A stretch of 64,000 nt of DNA, taken from positions 186,001 through 250,000 of the forward strand of contig DS480345.1 in the NCBI GenBank assembly GCA_000154345.1. The letters run 5' to 3'. The DNA is from [Clostridium] leptum DSM 753. GTDB taxonomy: Bacteria; Bacillota; Clostridia; Oscillospirales; Acutalibacteraceae. Position 1 is the stretch's first letter; each line of letters begins with the position of its first letter. The notes below the pieces were generated by a model. It did no database searches. It was not told where the DNA came from and was given only the letters and a program-made list of their open reading frames with translations. A program made the translations under genes and the position numbers. This document shows positions 16,030 through 23,437 of this stretch, in pieces.

Positions 16030-17517
16030 ATGCGTTTGAAAATAAATCAAAAACGGGTTCTCGGCAAACGAGACCCAATGATCTACGGACATTTTATCGA
16101 GCATTTCCACCGCCAAATTTACGGCGGGCTTTACGATCCGAAAAGCCCCTTCTCCGATGAAAAGGGGCTTCGGCTGGATGTGCTGGAGGCCATGCGTAAA
16201 ATCAAAGTGCCTGTTTTGCGATGGCCCGGCGGCTGCTTTGCCTCATCCTACCATTGGAAGGACGCCGTAGGTCCTGAAAGAAAACCGTATTTCGACAAAG
16301 CCTGGCGTGTGGAGGAATCCAACGCCTTTGGCACCGACGAATATATGGATTTATGCGAAAAGCTGGGCTGCCAGCCTTATATCTGCACCAACGCGGGAAC
16401 CGGCACCTCAGAGGAAATGAGCGACTGGGTGGAATACTGCAATCTGGAGCGGGAGGGCCGCTACGCCAAATGGCGCAGCGAAAACGGCCATCCCAGGCCC
16501 TACGGCGTAAAGTACTGGAGCATCGGCAATGAAAACTACGGCGACTGGGAGATCGGCGCAAAATCCGCTCAGCAGTGGGGAAGGCTGGTGAAGGAATCGG
16601 CTAAAATGATCAAGCACATCGATCCCACCACCGAATTAACCGCCGCGGCTCTCACCGACCTGGATTGGAACATCAGCCTTCTGAAAAACTGCTCCGATTT
16701 TCTGGACTGGATTTCCATTCATGAATACTGGGATCCGCTGCAGGAGAAAAACCAGTGCGCCACCTATGAGGAAGCTATGGCCTACACCAATCACGTGGAT
16801 GATTCCATCGAAAATATCCAAGGTCTGCTCACCGCTATGAATCTAAAGGGAAAAATCAAAATAGCGTTTGACGAGTGGAATCTGCGGAGCTGGTATCACC
16901 CCAACGTATTCCACCAGCCTATGGGAGTAACCAAGGAGGAATATCTTACTCCCCGGGATGAAAACGACCAAAACGCTACCTACACCATGGCTGACGCAGT
17001 ATTCAGCGCCTGTTTCTTAAACGCCTGCAACCGCCACTGCGACGTAGTGAAAATGGCAAACTTCGCCCCCACGGTAAACACAAGAGGCTGTATTTTTACC
17101 TATGACGAGGGAATCGTTCTGCGGTCCACCTATCACGTGTTCGACCTCTACGTAAACCTGCTGGGCGATACCGTAGTGGACTGCTGGTGTGAGGATGCTC
17201 CAAAAATGACAGTAAAAAGCAAGGCCGGCGCACTGGAGGAAATCCAGATCATCGACGCCCTGGCCACCATGAAGAAGGACTCCGCCATATTGTCCCTGGT
17301 GAACAAGGATCCCGGCAGCGGCCGCGCACTGGATGTTGATTTTGGCGCCGCTCCCAAGGAATACCGGCTTCACACTCTTACCGGAAAAGCAGCGGATTCT
17401 TATAATGATATCGGGAAAAACGAAATTTTCCCTGTGGCCTCTCAATGGCTGCCCTTTGATGGCAGCTCTCTGACCCTGCCGCCACACTCTGTAACCATTG
17501 CGGAGTATCGGTTCTAA
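16030..17517 (+). CDS. Intracellular alpha-L-arabinofuranosidase, GH51 (copy 3)
   Basis: A 495-residue GH51 enzyme with acid/base Glu168 in YWSIGNENYGDWEIG and nucleophile Glu282 in IAFDEWNLRSWYHP. The entry motif reads YGHFIEHFHRQIYGG and the loop LRWPGGCFASSYHWKDAVG, a variant type distinct from copies 1 and 2. ATG at 16030 lies 10 bases after AGAAAGGA. No signal peptide. It closes the rightward half of the arabinan locus; a strong bidirectional terminator lies about 320 bp downstream. The three copies have clearly different sequences, so they are paralogues with likely different side-chain preferences rather than recent duplicates. Confidence 0.95.
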   Translation: MRLKINQKRVLGKRDPMIYGHFIEHFHRQIYGGLYDPKSPFSDEKGLRLDVLEAMRKIKVPVLRWPGGCFASSYHWKDAVGPERKPYFDKAWRVEESNAFGTDEYMDLCEKLGCQPYICTNAGTGTSEEMSDWVEYCNLEREGRYAKWRSENGHPRPYGVKYWSIGNENYGDWEIGAKSAQQWGRLVKESAKMIKHIDPTTELTAAALTDLDWNISLLKNCSDFLDWISIHEYWDPLQEKNQCATYEEAMAYTNHVDDSIENIQGLLTAMNLKGKIKIAFDEWNLRSWYHPNVFHQPMGVTKEEYLTPRDENDQNATYTMADAVFSACFLNACNRHCDVVKMANFAPTVNTRGCIFTYDEGIVLRSTYHVFDLYVNLLGDTVVDCWCEDAPKMTVKSKAGALEEIQIIDALATMKKDSAILSLVNKDPGSGRALDVDFGAAPKEYRLHTLTGKAADSYNDIGKNEIFPVASQWLPFDGSSLTLPPHSVTIAEYRF

Positions 17518-17968
17518 ATGGCAGACAGTCCGTCACGGCTGGCGGACTGCCCGCTCCCTTCCGGGCACATGCTTCCAAACGGCGTCTAACAGCGCCGGGG
17601 TTCGTGCGTCAGGGGGCAAGCGAAGGCCATACGCCGGGGGCGGGTATTGACGAGCCAGGAGCGCTGCAGGCGAAAGTGTTTGCCGGCGGCCCCGTCTTAC
17701 CCTTTTGCAGGGGGAAAAAGTATCACAAATAACTGTCCGCGCCGCCCGCACTGCCGCCGAAGCAGCTCTATCGCTATCGATTTTCACTTTGCGGGAACCG
17801 CTATTGCCATTTGCTTCCCTCTCAGCTGGAAGCAAAAACACCTATCTTCCCTGTGGGCTCCAGGGAAGATAGGTGTTTTTCTGTGTAAAAGGGACTGCCC
17901 GCCTTTTTTCTGAGGCCCCAGGCTATGAGGCTGCGGCGGAACAAGCGCTGAACGGCTTGCGGCTTTGC
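17518..17968. other. Intergenic region ending the arabinan locus
   Basis: GC-rich spacer between convergent genes. Apart from the terminator at 17834-17880 nothing is recognisable; short open frames on both strands lack ribosome sites and domains. Confidence 0.5.
17834..17880. terminator. Bidirectional intrinsic terminator
   Basis: A perfect 20-bp stem of AAAAACACCTATCTTCCCTG with its complement, 7-base loop, and A5/T5 on the two sides. It separates the rightward GH51 gene from the leftward lgt gene. Confidence 0.9.
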
Positions 17969-18793
17969 TTATTCTTTTTCCACGGCTTCGCCTGCCCCGG
18001 CTGGCTCCACCGAAACCGGTTTTTCCCCTGCTTTCGCTCTCCGTGCCAGCAGCCAAATACCAATGGGAAGGAGGATCAGGCTGATCCATTGGGAGGTAGA
18101 GAAAACCCAAAGAATTCCCCGCTCGTAATCGTACCTTAAAAACTCTAACACAAACCGGATCACCGCGTAGGCGATGACATAAGCGCCCAGAATCCTGCCC
18201 TGAGGCCTGGGCTTTCCGGCGAACCAGAGCAGGAAGAAAAACAGCAGGAAATTCAAGCCGGCCTCCACCAGCTGCACCGGGAACAGCGGTATCCCGTTGG
18301 GCGCTACCGGTGAATTGGTAAAAGCGATGCCGATGGGCGGGTCAAAGGGGATCCCGTAGCAGCATCCGCCGCAGAAGCATCCGATCCGGCCGAAAGCATG
18401 AACCAGCGGAACCGAGGGGATCAGCAGCTCTACCGACTGCCAGAAATCCATTTTAAAGTGATGGGTATACCACCACATGGCCAGCACCGCGCCGATCAGG
18501 CCGCCGTAAAACACAAAGCCATTGGTGAACAGCAAATTGATCGCCTCCAGGCTGGTAAAAATCTCCTGGAAATGCTCGATCAGATCCGGCAGAATGGTAA
18601 TAAGATATAAAATTTTGGCGCCTACTCCCACGCCGATCAGGGCGAAAAAGGAAAGGAATAAGGTATCCTCCACCGGAAAACTCCTGCGCTTTGCCCGGAT
18701 CAGCGCCACGCCGATGCCGGCCACCGCCCCTATCAGGATGCAGAGGCCGTAGGTGCCAATATTCAGCGAACCCACATGAATAAACGGAAACAT
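17969..18793 (-). CDS. lgt: Prolipoprotein diacylglyceryl transferase
   Basis: A 274-residue membrane enzyme that moves a diacylglyceryl group from phosphatidylglycerol to the lipobox Cys of prolipoproteins. Seven hydrophobic helices are visible. The signature HAFGRIGCFCGGCCYG (residues 132-147) contains the essential Arg; NGFVFYGGLIGA and PVQLVEA are further conserved blocks. ATG at 18793 is preferred (AGGTGA 8 bases upstream, usual family N-terminus); a GTG four codons upstream is possible. The Cys-rich signature and the Glu/Ala-rich cytoplasmic tail are slightly unusual. The window encodes at least three lipoproteins that would need it. Confidence 0.96.
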   Translation of the reverse strand: MFPFIHVGSLNIGTYGLCILIGAVAGIGVALIRAKRRSFPVEDTLFLSFFALIGVGVGAKILYLITILPDLIEHFQEIFTSLEAINLLFTNGFVFYGGLIGAVLAMWWYTHHFKMDFWQSVELLIPSVPLVHAFGRIGCFCGGCCYGIPFDPPIGIAFTNSPVAPNGIPLFPVQLVEAGLNFLLFFFLLWFAGKPRPQGRILGAYVIAYAVIRFVLEFLRYDYERGILWVFSTSQWISLILLPIGIWLLARRAKAGEKPVSVEPAGAGEAVEKE

Positions 18794-18860
18794 AGCTGTT
18801 TTCACCTAGCTTTCAAAATAAATCGGGCGACCAAAGGTCAAGAGGGAATCGGGACAAAGA

Positions 18861-18890
18861 AAAAGCGAAGAAGAAATCTTCCTCGCTTTT
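18861..18890 (-). terminator. Terminator after the DUF4190 gene
   Basis: Hairpin of AAAAGCGAAGAAG with CTTCCTCGCTTTT (one mismatch), followed leftward by a T-rich run; it is 40 bp past the DUF4190 stop and just upstream of lgt. Confidence 0.75.
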
Positions 18891-18929
18891 CCATATGTTC
18901 TTCAACGATGCTGCTAACTGCTGTGGAAA

Positions 18930-19217
18930 TTAAGCAAGATAGCTCAAGGAACCGGCGCTGCCCAAAGCACAGGCGGTGCAGGCAAAGCAAGCGATGAAAG
19001 TGATGACGCACAGGCCCAGAGCCACAGCGGAAAGAACGATGCCGGCGGTGGCCATGCCACAGGGCTGCTTCTTCTTCGCCATGATGCCCAGAATCAAACC
19101 GATAATGCCAGTGATGATGCCGATAAAAGCAAAGTAACCGAAGAAAATACATACTGCGGAAACAATGCCCAGTACCAGCGAGGCAACAGCCATACCGTTA
19201 GTTTGTTTTTGTTCCAT
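18930..19217 (-). CDS. Small DUF4190-type membrane protein
   Basis: A 95-residue protein with two long hydrophobic stretches (about residues 9-47 and 55-90) joined by the charged turn MAKKKQPCG. The pattern GMAVASLVLGIVS...GLILGIMAKKKQ is characteristic of DUF4190. Function is unknown for the family. AGGAGGG precedes the ATG. Its transcript starts near 19359 and carries the 109-bp structured element (19239-19347) as its 5' leader, ending six bases before the ribosome site, so it is probably regulated after transcription starts. It has its own terminator, so it is monocistronic. Confidence 0.8.
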   Translation of the reverse strand: MEQKQTNGMAVASLVLGIVSAVCIFFGYFAFIGIITGIIGLILGIMAKKKQPCGMATAGIVLSAVALGLCVITFIACFACTACALGSAGSLSYLA

Positions 19218-19238
19218 AAAAATATTCCCTCCTAAATT

Positions 19239-19347
19239 CTACACTTTAATAGACATACCATTTCAGGCTATTATCATGCCTTAACCCGCATGATAATGGC
19301 CTTTTTTGATTGCTATTCCCATAAAACCGGCTGTCCATTAAACTGTA
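19239..19347 (-). repeat. Inverted-repeat/hairpin element, copy 2, in the DUF4190 leader
   Basis: On the plus strand the left arm TACACTTTAATAGACA (19240-19255) matches the reverse complement of the right arm TGTCCATTAAACTGTA (19332-19347) with 2 mismatches. The inner stem is GGCTATTATCATGC (19266-19279) with GCATGATAATGGCC (19288-19301), one mismatch, then T6. Overall layout and blocks match copy 1 at 9874-9979, with paired substitutions that keep base pairing. It lies 12 bp downstream of the predicted leftward transcription start and ends at the ribosome site. Confidence 0.75.
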
Positions 19348-19365
19348 ACAAAAAGTTCATAATTT

Positions 19366-19394
19366 ATTATAAAGAACTGACATGAAAAAAGCAA
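19366..19394 (-). promoter_or_regulatory. Sigma-A promoter of the DUF4190 gene
   Basis: Read leftward: TTGCTT (19394-19389), 17-bp spacer, TATAAT (19371-19366). The start would be near 19359, giving a leader of about 140 bases that contains the inverted-repeat element. An A/T hairpin (AAAAAAG with CTTTTTT, about 19384-19403) overlaps it and may end the upstream AraC-type transcript. Confidence 0.75.
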
Positions 19395-19435
19395 CTACTT
19401 TTTTCACAAATTTGGATTTTTATAAAATTTCGTGA

Positions 19436-20269
19436 TTATGCACGTCCCATGCGGTATTTTACTGGAGAAATCCCATAAATGCGCTTAAATACCTGGCTGA
19501 AATACAGAGGATTTTCATAGCCTACCGCCTTGCTCACCTCGGAAACCGGCAGTTCCGTTTCGGACAGCAGCTCGCAGGCTTTTTCCATCCGTTTCGAGGT
19601 CAGATACTTGATGGGAGAAACCCCCGTCTGCTCCTTAAACAAATGGGAAAGGTAATGCTTGCTGATATAAACCGTTTCCGAAAGGGAATCCAGCGTGATG
19701 GGAGACGTAAAATTCTGATCCAGATATTCCTTGATTTTCTGACACTCCTGGCTGAGGGCCGCCTCGTCCTCCGGATTGATCCGGATCAGGCGCATCACCA
19801 AAACCAGCAGCGCCGACACCAGCCCCTGGGAAATCTCCTGATAAAATTCGATCTGGCTGGAGGTCTCCTGCAAAAGCTCCCGTAAATAAATATCCATTTT
19901 ATACCGGTATTCCCCACAGGAAAGCACCCGGTACTTTTCCTGGGAAAGGCACCCGGCGGGCAGGCCAGGCACGGCGAAATCACGGATCGCCAAAAAAATC
20001 AGGCGCAGAGGCGCTTTCGCGTCTGACCTCTCCTCATGGAGGGTGCCCGGGTTCACCACCACCAGGTCTCCCGGCGCCAAACGGAATTTCTTCCCCTCTA
20101 AAATCGCTTCTCCCGCACCGCCGGCCACGTATAAAATTTCACAAAAATCATGGCTGTGCTGTATATTAAACCAATTAGGGGCGTCCTCCAGCAGCCCGGT
20201 ATAAATCAGCTCCGGCTGAACCAAGCTCTCCCGCTCAGACCGTTTCACGTAAAAATGCTCATGGGCCAT
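19436..20269 (-). CDS. AraC-family transcriptional regulator
   Basis: A 277-residue regulator. The N-terminal half is a cupin sensor (IQHSHDFCEILYVAGG, FRLAPGDLVVVNPGTLHEE). The C-terminal 100 residues contain two helix-turn-helices (ITLDSLSETVYISKHYLSHL and LPVSEVSKAVGYENPLYFSQ), with the terminal signature FKRIYGISPVKYR. GGGGAG lies 8 bases before the ATG. No sugar genes adjoin it, and its targets cannot be read from this window. Confidence 0.93.
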   Translation of the reverse strand: MAHEHFYVKRSERESLVQPELIYTGLLEDAPNWFNIQHSHDFCEILYVAGGAGEAILEGKKFRLAPGDLVVVNPGTLHEERSDAKAPLRLIFLAIRDFAVPGLPAGCLSQEKYRVLSCGEYRYKMDIYLRELLQETSSQIEFYQEISQGLVSALLVLVMRLIRINPEDEAALSQECQKIKEYLDQNFTSPITLDSLSETVYISKHYLSHLFKEQTGVSPIKYLTSKRMEKACELLSETELPVSEVSKAVGYENPLYFSQVFKRIYGISPVKYRMGRA

Positions 20270-20330
20270 TCCAGCAACTCCCCTGTATCAAGAATAAAAA
20301 TCAGCCGATTCCATGCCGTCCGGCAATCAG

Positions 20331-20386
20331 CCGCCGAAATGCCGGAGCCGCTTCCGGTCCGGGAAGGCCTTCCGGCATTTCGGCGG
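20331..20386. repeat. Perfect 16-bp inverted repeat (REP-like hairpin)
   Basis: CCGCCGAAATGCCGGA (20331-20346) pairs exactly with TCCGGCATTTCGGCGG (20371-20386). The 24-base loop can itself form a small stem. There is no T-run. It lies between the nitroreductase 3' end and the AraC-type gene. Confidence 0.7.
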
Positions 20387-20501
20387 AGGGCTCTGGCGAG
20401 CCGCTTTTCCGCAAGAGCGTCACTCCGGAGCGCCAGGCTTCTTTACAAGCCGTTTGGGACGGACGCTTTCTAAGCCGCTTTCCCGTTTCCCCCGCGGCAG
20501 C

Positions 20502-21029
20502 TTATTCCACAATCGCCGTGGCGCCCGCCTTCCGGTCAGGCGCTTTGGCCCCGCCCAGGGCGGTGCCAATGGCGCAGCAGGCGTACACGTCGTGATCCTC
20601 CGGCACCCCGAACGCCGTCAGCAGCTTTCGCACGCCGGCGTCGCCGCAGGTGTCCTTCAGCTGGTTGATCCACACGGTGCCCAGCCCCATGGAATGGGCC
20701 GCCAGCATCATATTTTCCATAGCGCAGGCGCAGTCCGCCATGCCGTTCGCGTAACCCCTGGTATTGCTGGCAATAATAAAGGCGGGCGCGTGGTAAAAGG
20801 AATAATCCTCCGACTGGGGCGCTCCCAGCGCTTTTTTTACGGCGGCCGCCAGCTTCTGCACCTTTTCCGGATCAATAATTCCGGTGAGCCTCCAGGTCTG
20901 GCGGTTCATGGCGCTGGGCGCCCAGGCGCCCGCGTTAAGTATTTCCGCCATCGTCTCTTTGGAAACCGCCTTGTCCTCATATTGGCGGATGCTTCTTCTT
21001 TCCAGTATATTTAAAATGATATCGTTCAT
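20502..21029 (-). CDS. Nitroreductase-family flavoprotein
   Basis: A 175-residue FMN-dependent reductase. The N-terminal ILERRSIRQYEDKAV is the classic FMN-phosphate binding start; APSAMNRQTW and the late GLGTVWINQL and VYACCAIGTALGG are also family motifs. AAAGGGG lies 8 bases upstream of the ATG. Two Cys pairs (CACAMEN and ACCAIG) are present but no ferredoxin domain. Substrate unknown; such enzymes reduce nitro compounds, quinones or flavins with NAD(P)H. Confidence 0.9.
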   Translation of the reverse strand: MNDIILNILERRSIRQYEDKAVSKETMAEILNAGAWAPSAMNRQTWRLTGIIDPEKVQKLAAAVKKALGAPQSEDYSFYHAPAFIIASNTRGYANGMADCACAMENMMLAAHSMGLGTVWINQLKDTCGDAGVRKLLTAFGVPEDHDVYACCAIGTALGGAKAPDRKAGATAIVE

Positions 21030-21214
21030 ACTGACAGCCCCTTTCTCATTTTTCTATTTTTCATATTTTTGCAGTATTATTATACCATTCTTTTTTAAAT
21101 ATTGGTATCTAAATTTGCCAACTATTTTTTTGCTTGACTGGATTTTTCCGGGCACACTAATGCAGGAGGGAAAACCTTCTGTAAAAAAGCATTCAAATTT
21201 TGGAGGAAACAATC

Positions 21215-21397
21215 ATGAATAAGAATACCATCGGGCTCATGAAGGGAATCGGCACCGGCCTGGCAGCCGGCATGATGGTGGGCTATGTCGGCTCCCAGCT
21301 GATGAGCAATCAAAAGCAGGTCAAGAAGAAGGCCAGCAAGGCCGCCCACGCGGTGGGTAATCTGATCGACGACGTCCAGTATATTTTTAAAGGATAG
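21215..21397 (+). CDS. Small YtxH-like membrane-associated protein
   Basis: A 60-residue protein with a Gly-rich hydrophobic segment (GIGTGLAAGMMVGYVGSQLM) followed by a basic, helical tail (KKKASKAAHAV). This resembles small YtxH-type proteins. ATG at 21215 follows GGAGG by 8 bases; a TTG five codons upstream overlaps that site and is unlikely. Function unknown. A GC hairpin and T-rich stretch about 50 bp downstream may terminate it. Confidence 0.65.
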   Translation: MNKNTIGLMKGIGTGLAAGMMVGYVGSQLMSNQKQVKKKASKAAHAVGNLIDDVQYIFKG

Positions 21398-21811
21398 CCC
21401 GCCGGAAAGCAGCCGCCGGGCCCGGTACTGCGCCGGGTCCAGCGGTTCTTTTTCTTTCCTGCTCTCTTTTTGGTTCTCTTTGAAAGGCTCGGCTCCCCGG
21501 CCGAGGGAGAAAAGTCTTTGCTTTCAGCCTGGGCCGAGGCGGAAAAGCGCGTTCTGCGGAACGCCGCGCCACGCGCGAAGCGCCTTTTGCGCGCCTCGGA
21601 GGACAGCCCATGCAGAAGGCGGAAGCCCCAGCGCCTGTAAAATGCCTGACGGTATCCTTCCCTGCCGGAGCATGGTCCCGTTTCTTACGCTGATGTAAGA
21701 GAAAGTTCATACCAAATCCATTGAAAAGGCAGGAATTTAATGGTAAGATAACAAAGTAACCGCTTACATAATCTTTGGATTTTATCCTATTCCGAAAGGG
21801 AGAAGCGCCCT
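21398..21811. other. GC-rich spacer with promoter near its right end
   Basis: Bases 21398-21690 are GC-rich with several short inverted words but no gene. The last 100 bp are AT-richer and hold the promoter at 21721-21749. Confidence 0.5.
21721..21749 (+). promoter_or_regulatory. Sigma-A promoter of the peptide-binding lipoprotein/hemW pair
   Basis: TTGAAA (21721-21726), 17-bp spacer, TAAGAT (21744-21749); about 60 bp upstream of the ATG. Confidence 0.6.
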
Positions 21812-23437
21812 ATGAAGCTGAAACAATGCCTGTGCGTCTTTCTCAGCCTGCTGTTCGCCGTTTCCTTGGCGGGCTGCAGGGAAAAGACCGATCCTATCTA
21901 CGAGCAGACCATTCAATATAATTTAGAGAGCGAGCCAAGCTCTCTGGATCCGCAGATCGCCGACGACCAGTCGGCCCAAATCGTAATCATGAGCCTGTTT
22001 GAGGGCCTGACCCGCATCGGCCCTGACGGGGAAGCCCAGCCAGGGGTCGCGGAGCGGTGGGAGCATAACGGAGACTACACCGCCTTTATCTTTTATCTTC
22101 GCGAGGACGCCTGCTGGACCGACGAGGATGAAACCCCGGTGACAGCCGCTGACTTTGTATTTGCCTTCCGCCGGGCGCTGAACCCCGGTACCGGCTCCGA
22201 CCTGGGCAGGACTCTTACCTGCATTGCCAACGGACAGCAGGTGCTGGACGGGCAGGCGGATCCCTCCGAGCTTGGAGTGACGGCGTTGGATTCCAAAACC
22301 CTAAAAATAGACTTAGCCTATTCCTATGAGGATTTTCCAAAGCTGATGGCTTCTTCCGCCGCCATGCCCTGTAACGAAAAATTTTTCACCGAATCTCAAG
22401 GACAGTATGGGCTGGAAGCCGGCACTACCCTGGGCAACGGCCCTTATACCTTCTCCACCTCCTACAGCTGGACCCATGGGGAATCCATTTCCCTATCCCG
22501 GAACAGCCTGTACGCCGGGGAGCAAAAGCCCGTTCCCGCCGGCATAAGCTTCACCATCGGCGCCGAAATCATGAACAGCGCCAACGCTATCGCAAACGGC
22601 ACCGTGGATGCCGCGCCTATCACCGGGGAACAGCTGGAGGCCGCCCATGCCGCCGATATGAACCTGACCTCCTTTGAGGATACCGCCTTGGGAGTATGCT
22701 TCAATATGCAGGACAGCGTCTTTCAAAACGCCAACATACGCTCCGCGTTTTTGAAGACCTTAAACCGGGAGCAGGTTCTCTCCTCCCTGCCGGAAAATTA
22801 CAGCCAGGCCCAGAGCGTGATTCCTCCCCAGACCACCCTGTCGGGAGAGAATTACCGGACTCTGGCCGGCGAATGCTCCCTGCCCGCCTACGAGCAGGGT
22901 CAGGGAAAAGCCTATCTGGAGGCAGGCTTAAACGAGCTTCAGCTGGACTCTCTGCCGAAGGTGACCATTCTCTGCCTGGACAGCCCCGGCGCCAAGGCCA
23001 TCGTCAATAATCTGCTGGAAAACTGGAACAGCGCCCTAGGCTATTATCTGAACCTGAACGCGGTATCGGAGAATGAGCTGCAAAGCGCCTTGCGGAACGG
23101 CAATTACCAGCTGGCCCTCTGCCCCCTGCGGGCGGACAACGACGGGCCCTGGGAGCTTTTAAATCTTTTTTCCTCGGAGAACCCTTATAATCCCGCCGGT
23201 TACCAAAACCAGGATTACAATAACCTTTTAAGCCAAATCAAAGCTTCACCCGGCGAGGATGGCGCCGCTTTGTGCCTGCAGGCGGAAAACCACCTGATCC
23301 AGAATCTGGTGTTTTATCCCCTGGTTTATGAAAAGCGGTATTTTGCCTCCGCCCAAAACGTGACCGGGATCATTTTCCATCCCTATAACGGTGGAATCGA
23401 CTTCATTGGTGCTGAGAAAACCGAGGCGGAAGCATGA
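21812..23437 (+). CDS. Orphan oligopeptide-binding lipoprotein (SBP family 5)
   Basis: A 541-residue extracellular binding protein. The signal peptide ends in lipobox SLAGC (Cys22). The mature N-terminus has NLESEPSSLDPQIADDQSA, and the YLREDACWTDEDETPVTAADFVF segment is the classic OppA/DppA family block. NGPYTF and FNMQDSVFQNANIRSAF are further markers. The usual permease and ATPase genes are absent nearby. Instead its last four bases overlap the hemW start (ATGA), implying translational coupling. Ligand unknown; peptide, heme-like or nickel ligands are all seen in the family. Confidence 0.92.
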   Translation: MKLKQCLCVFLSLLFAVSLAGCREKTDPIYEQTIQYNLESEPSSLDPQIADDQSAQIVIMSLFEGLTRIGPDGEAQPGVAERWEHNGDYTAFIFYLREDACWTDEDETPVTAADFVFAFRRALNPGTGSDLGRTLTCIANGQQVLDGQADPSELGVTALDSKTLKIDLAYSYEDFPKLMASSAAMPCNEKFFTESQGQYGLEAGTTLGNGPYTFSTSYSWTHGESISLSRNSLYAGEQKPVPAGISFTIGAEIMNSANAIANGTVDAAPITGEQLEAAHAADMNLTSFEDTALGVCFNMQDSVFQNANIRSAFLKTLNREQVLSSLPENYSQAQSVIPPQTTLSGENYRTLAGECSLPAYEQGQGKAYLEAGLNELQLDSLPKVTILCLDSPGAKAIVNNLLENWNSALGYYLNLNAVSENELQSALRNGNYQLALCPLRADNDGPWELLNLFSSENPYNPAGYQNQDYNNLLSQIKASPGEDGAALCLQAENHLIQNLVFYPLVYEKRYFASAQNVTGIIFHPYNGGIDFIGAEKTEAEA

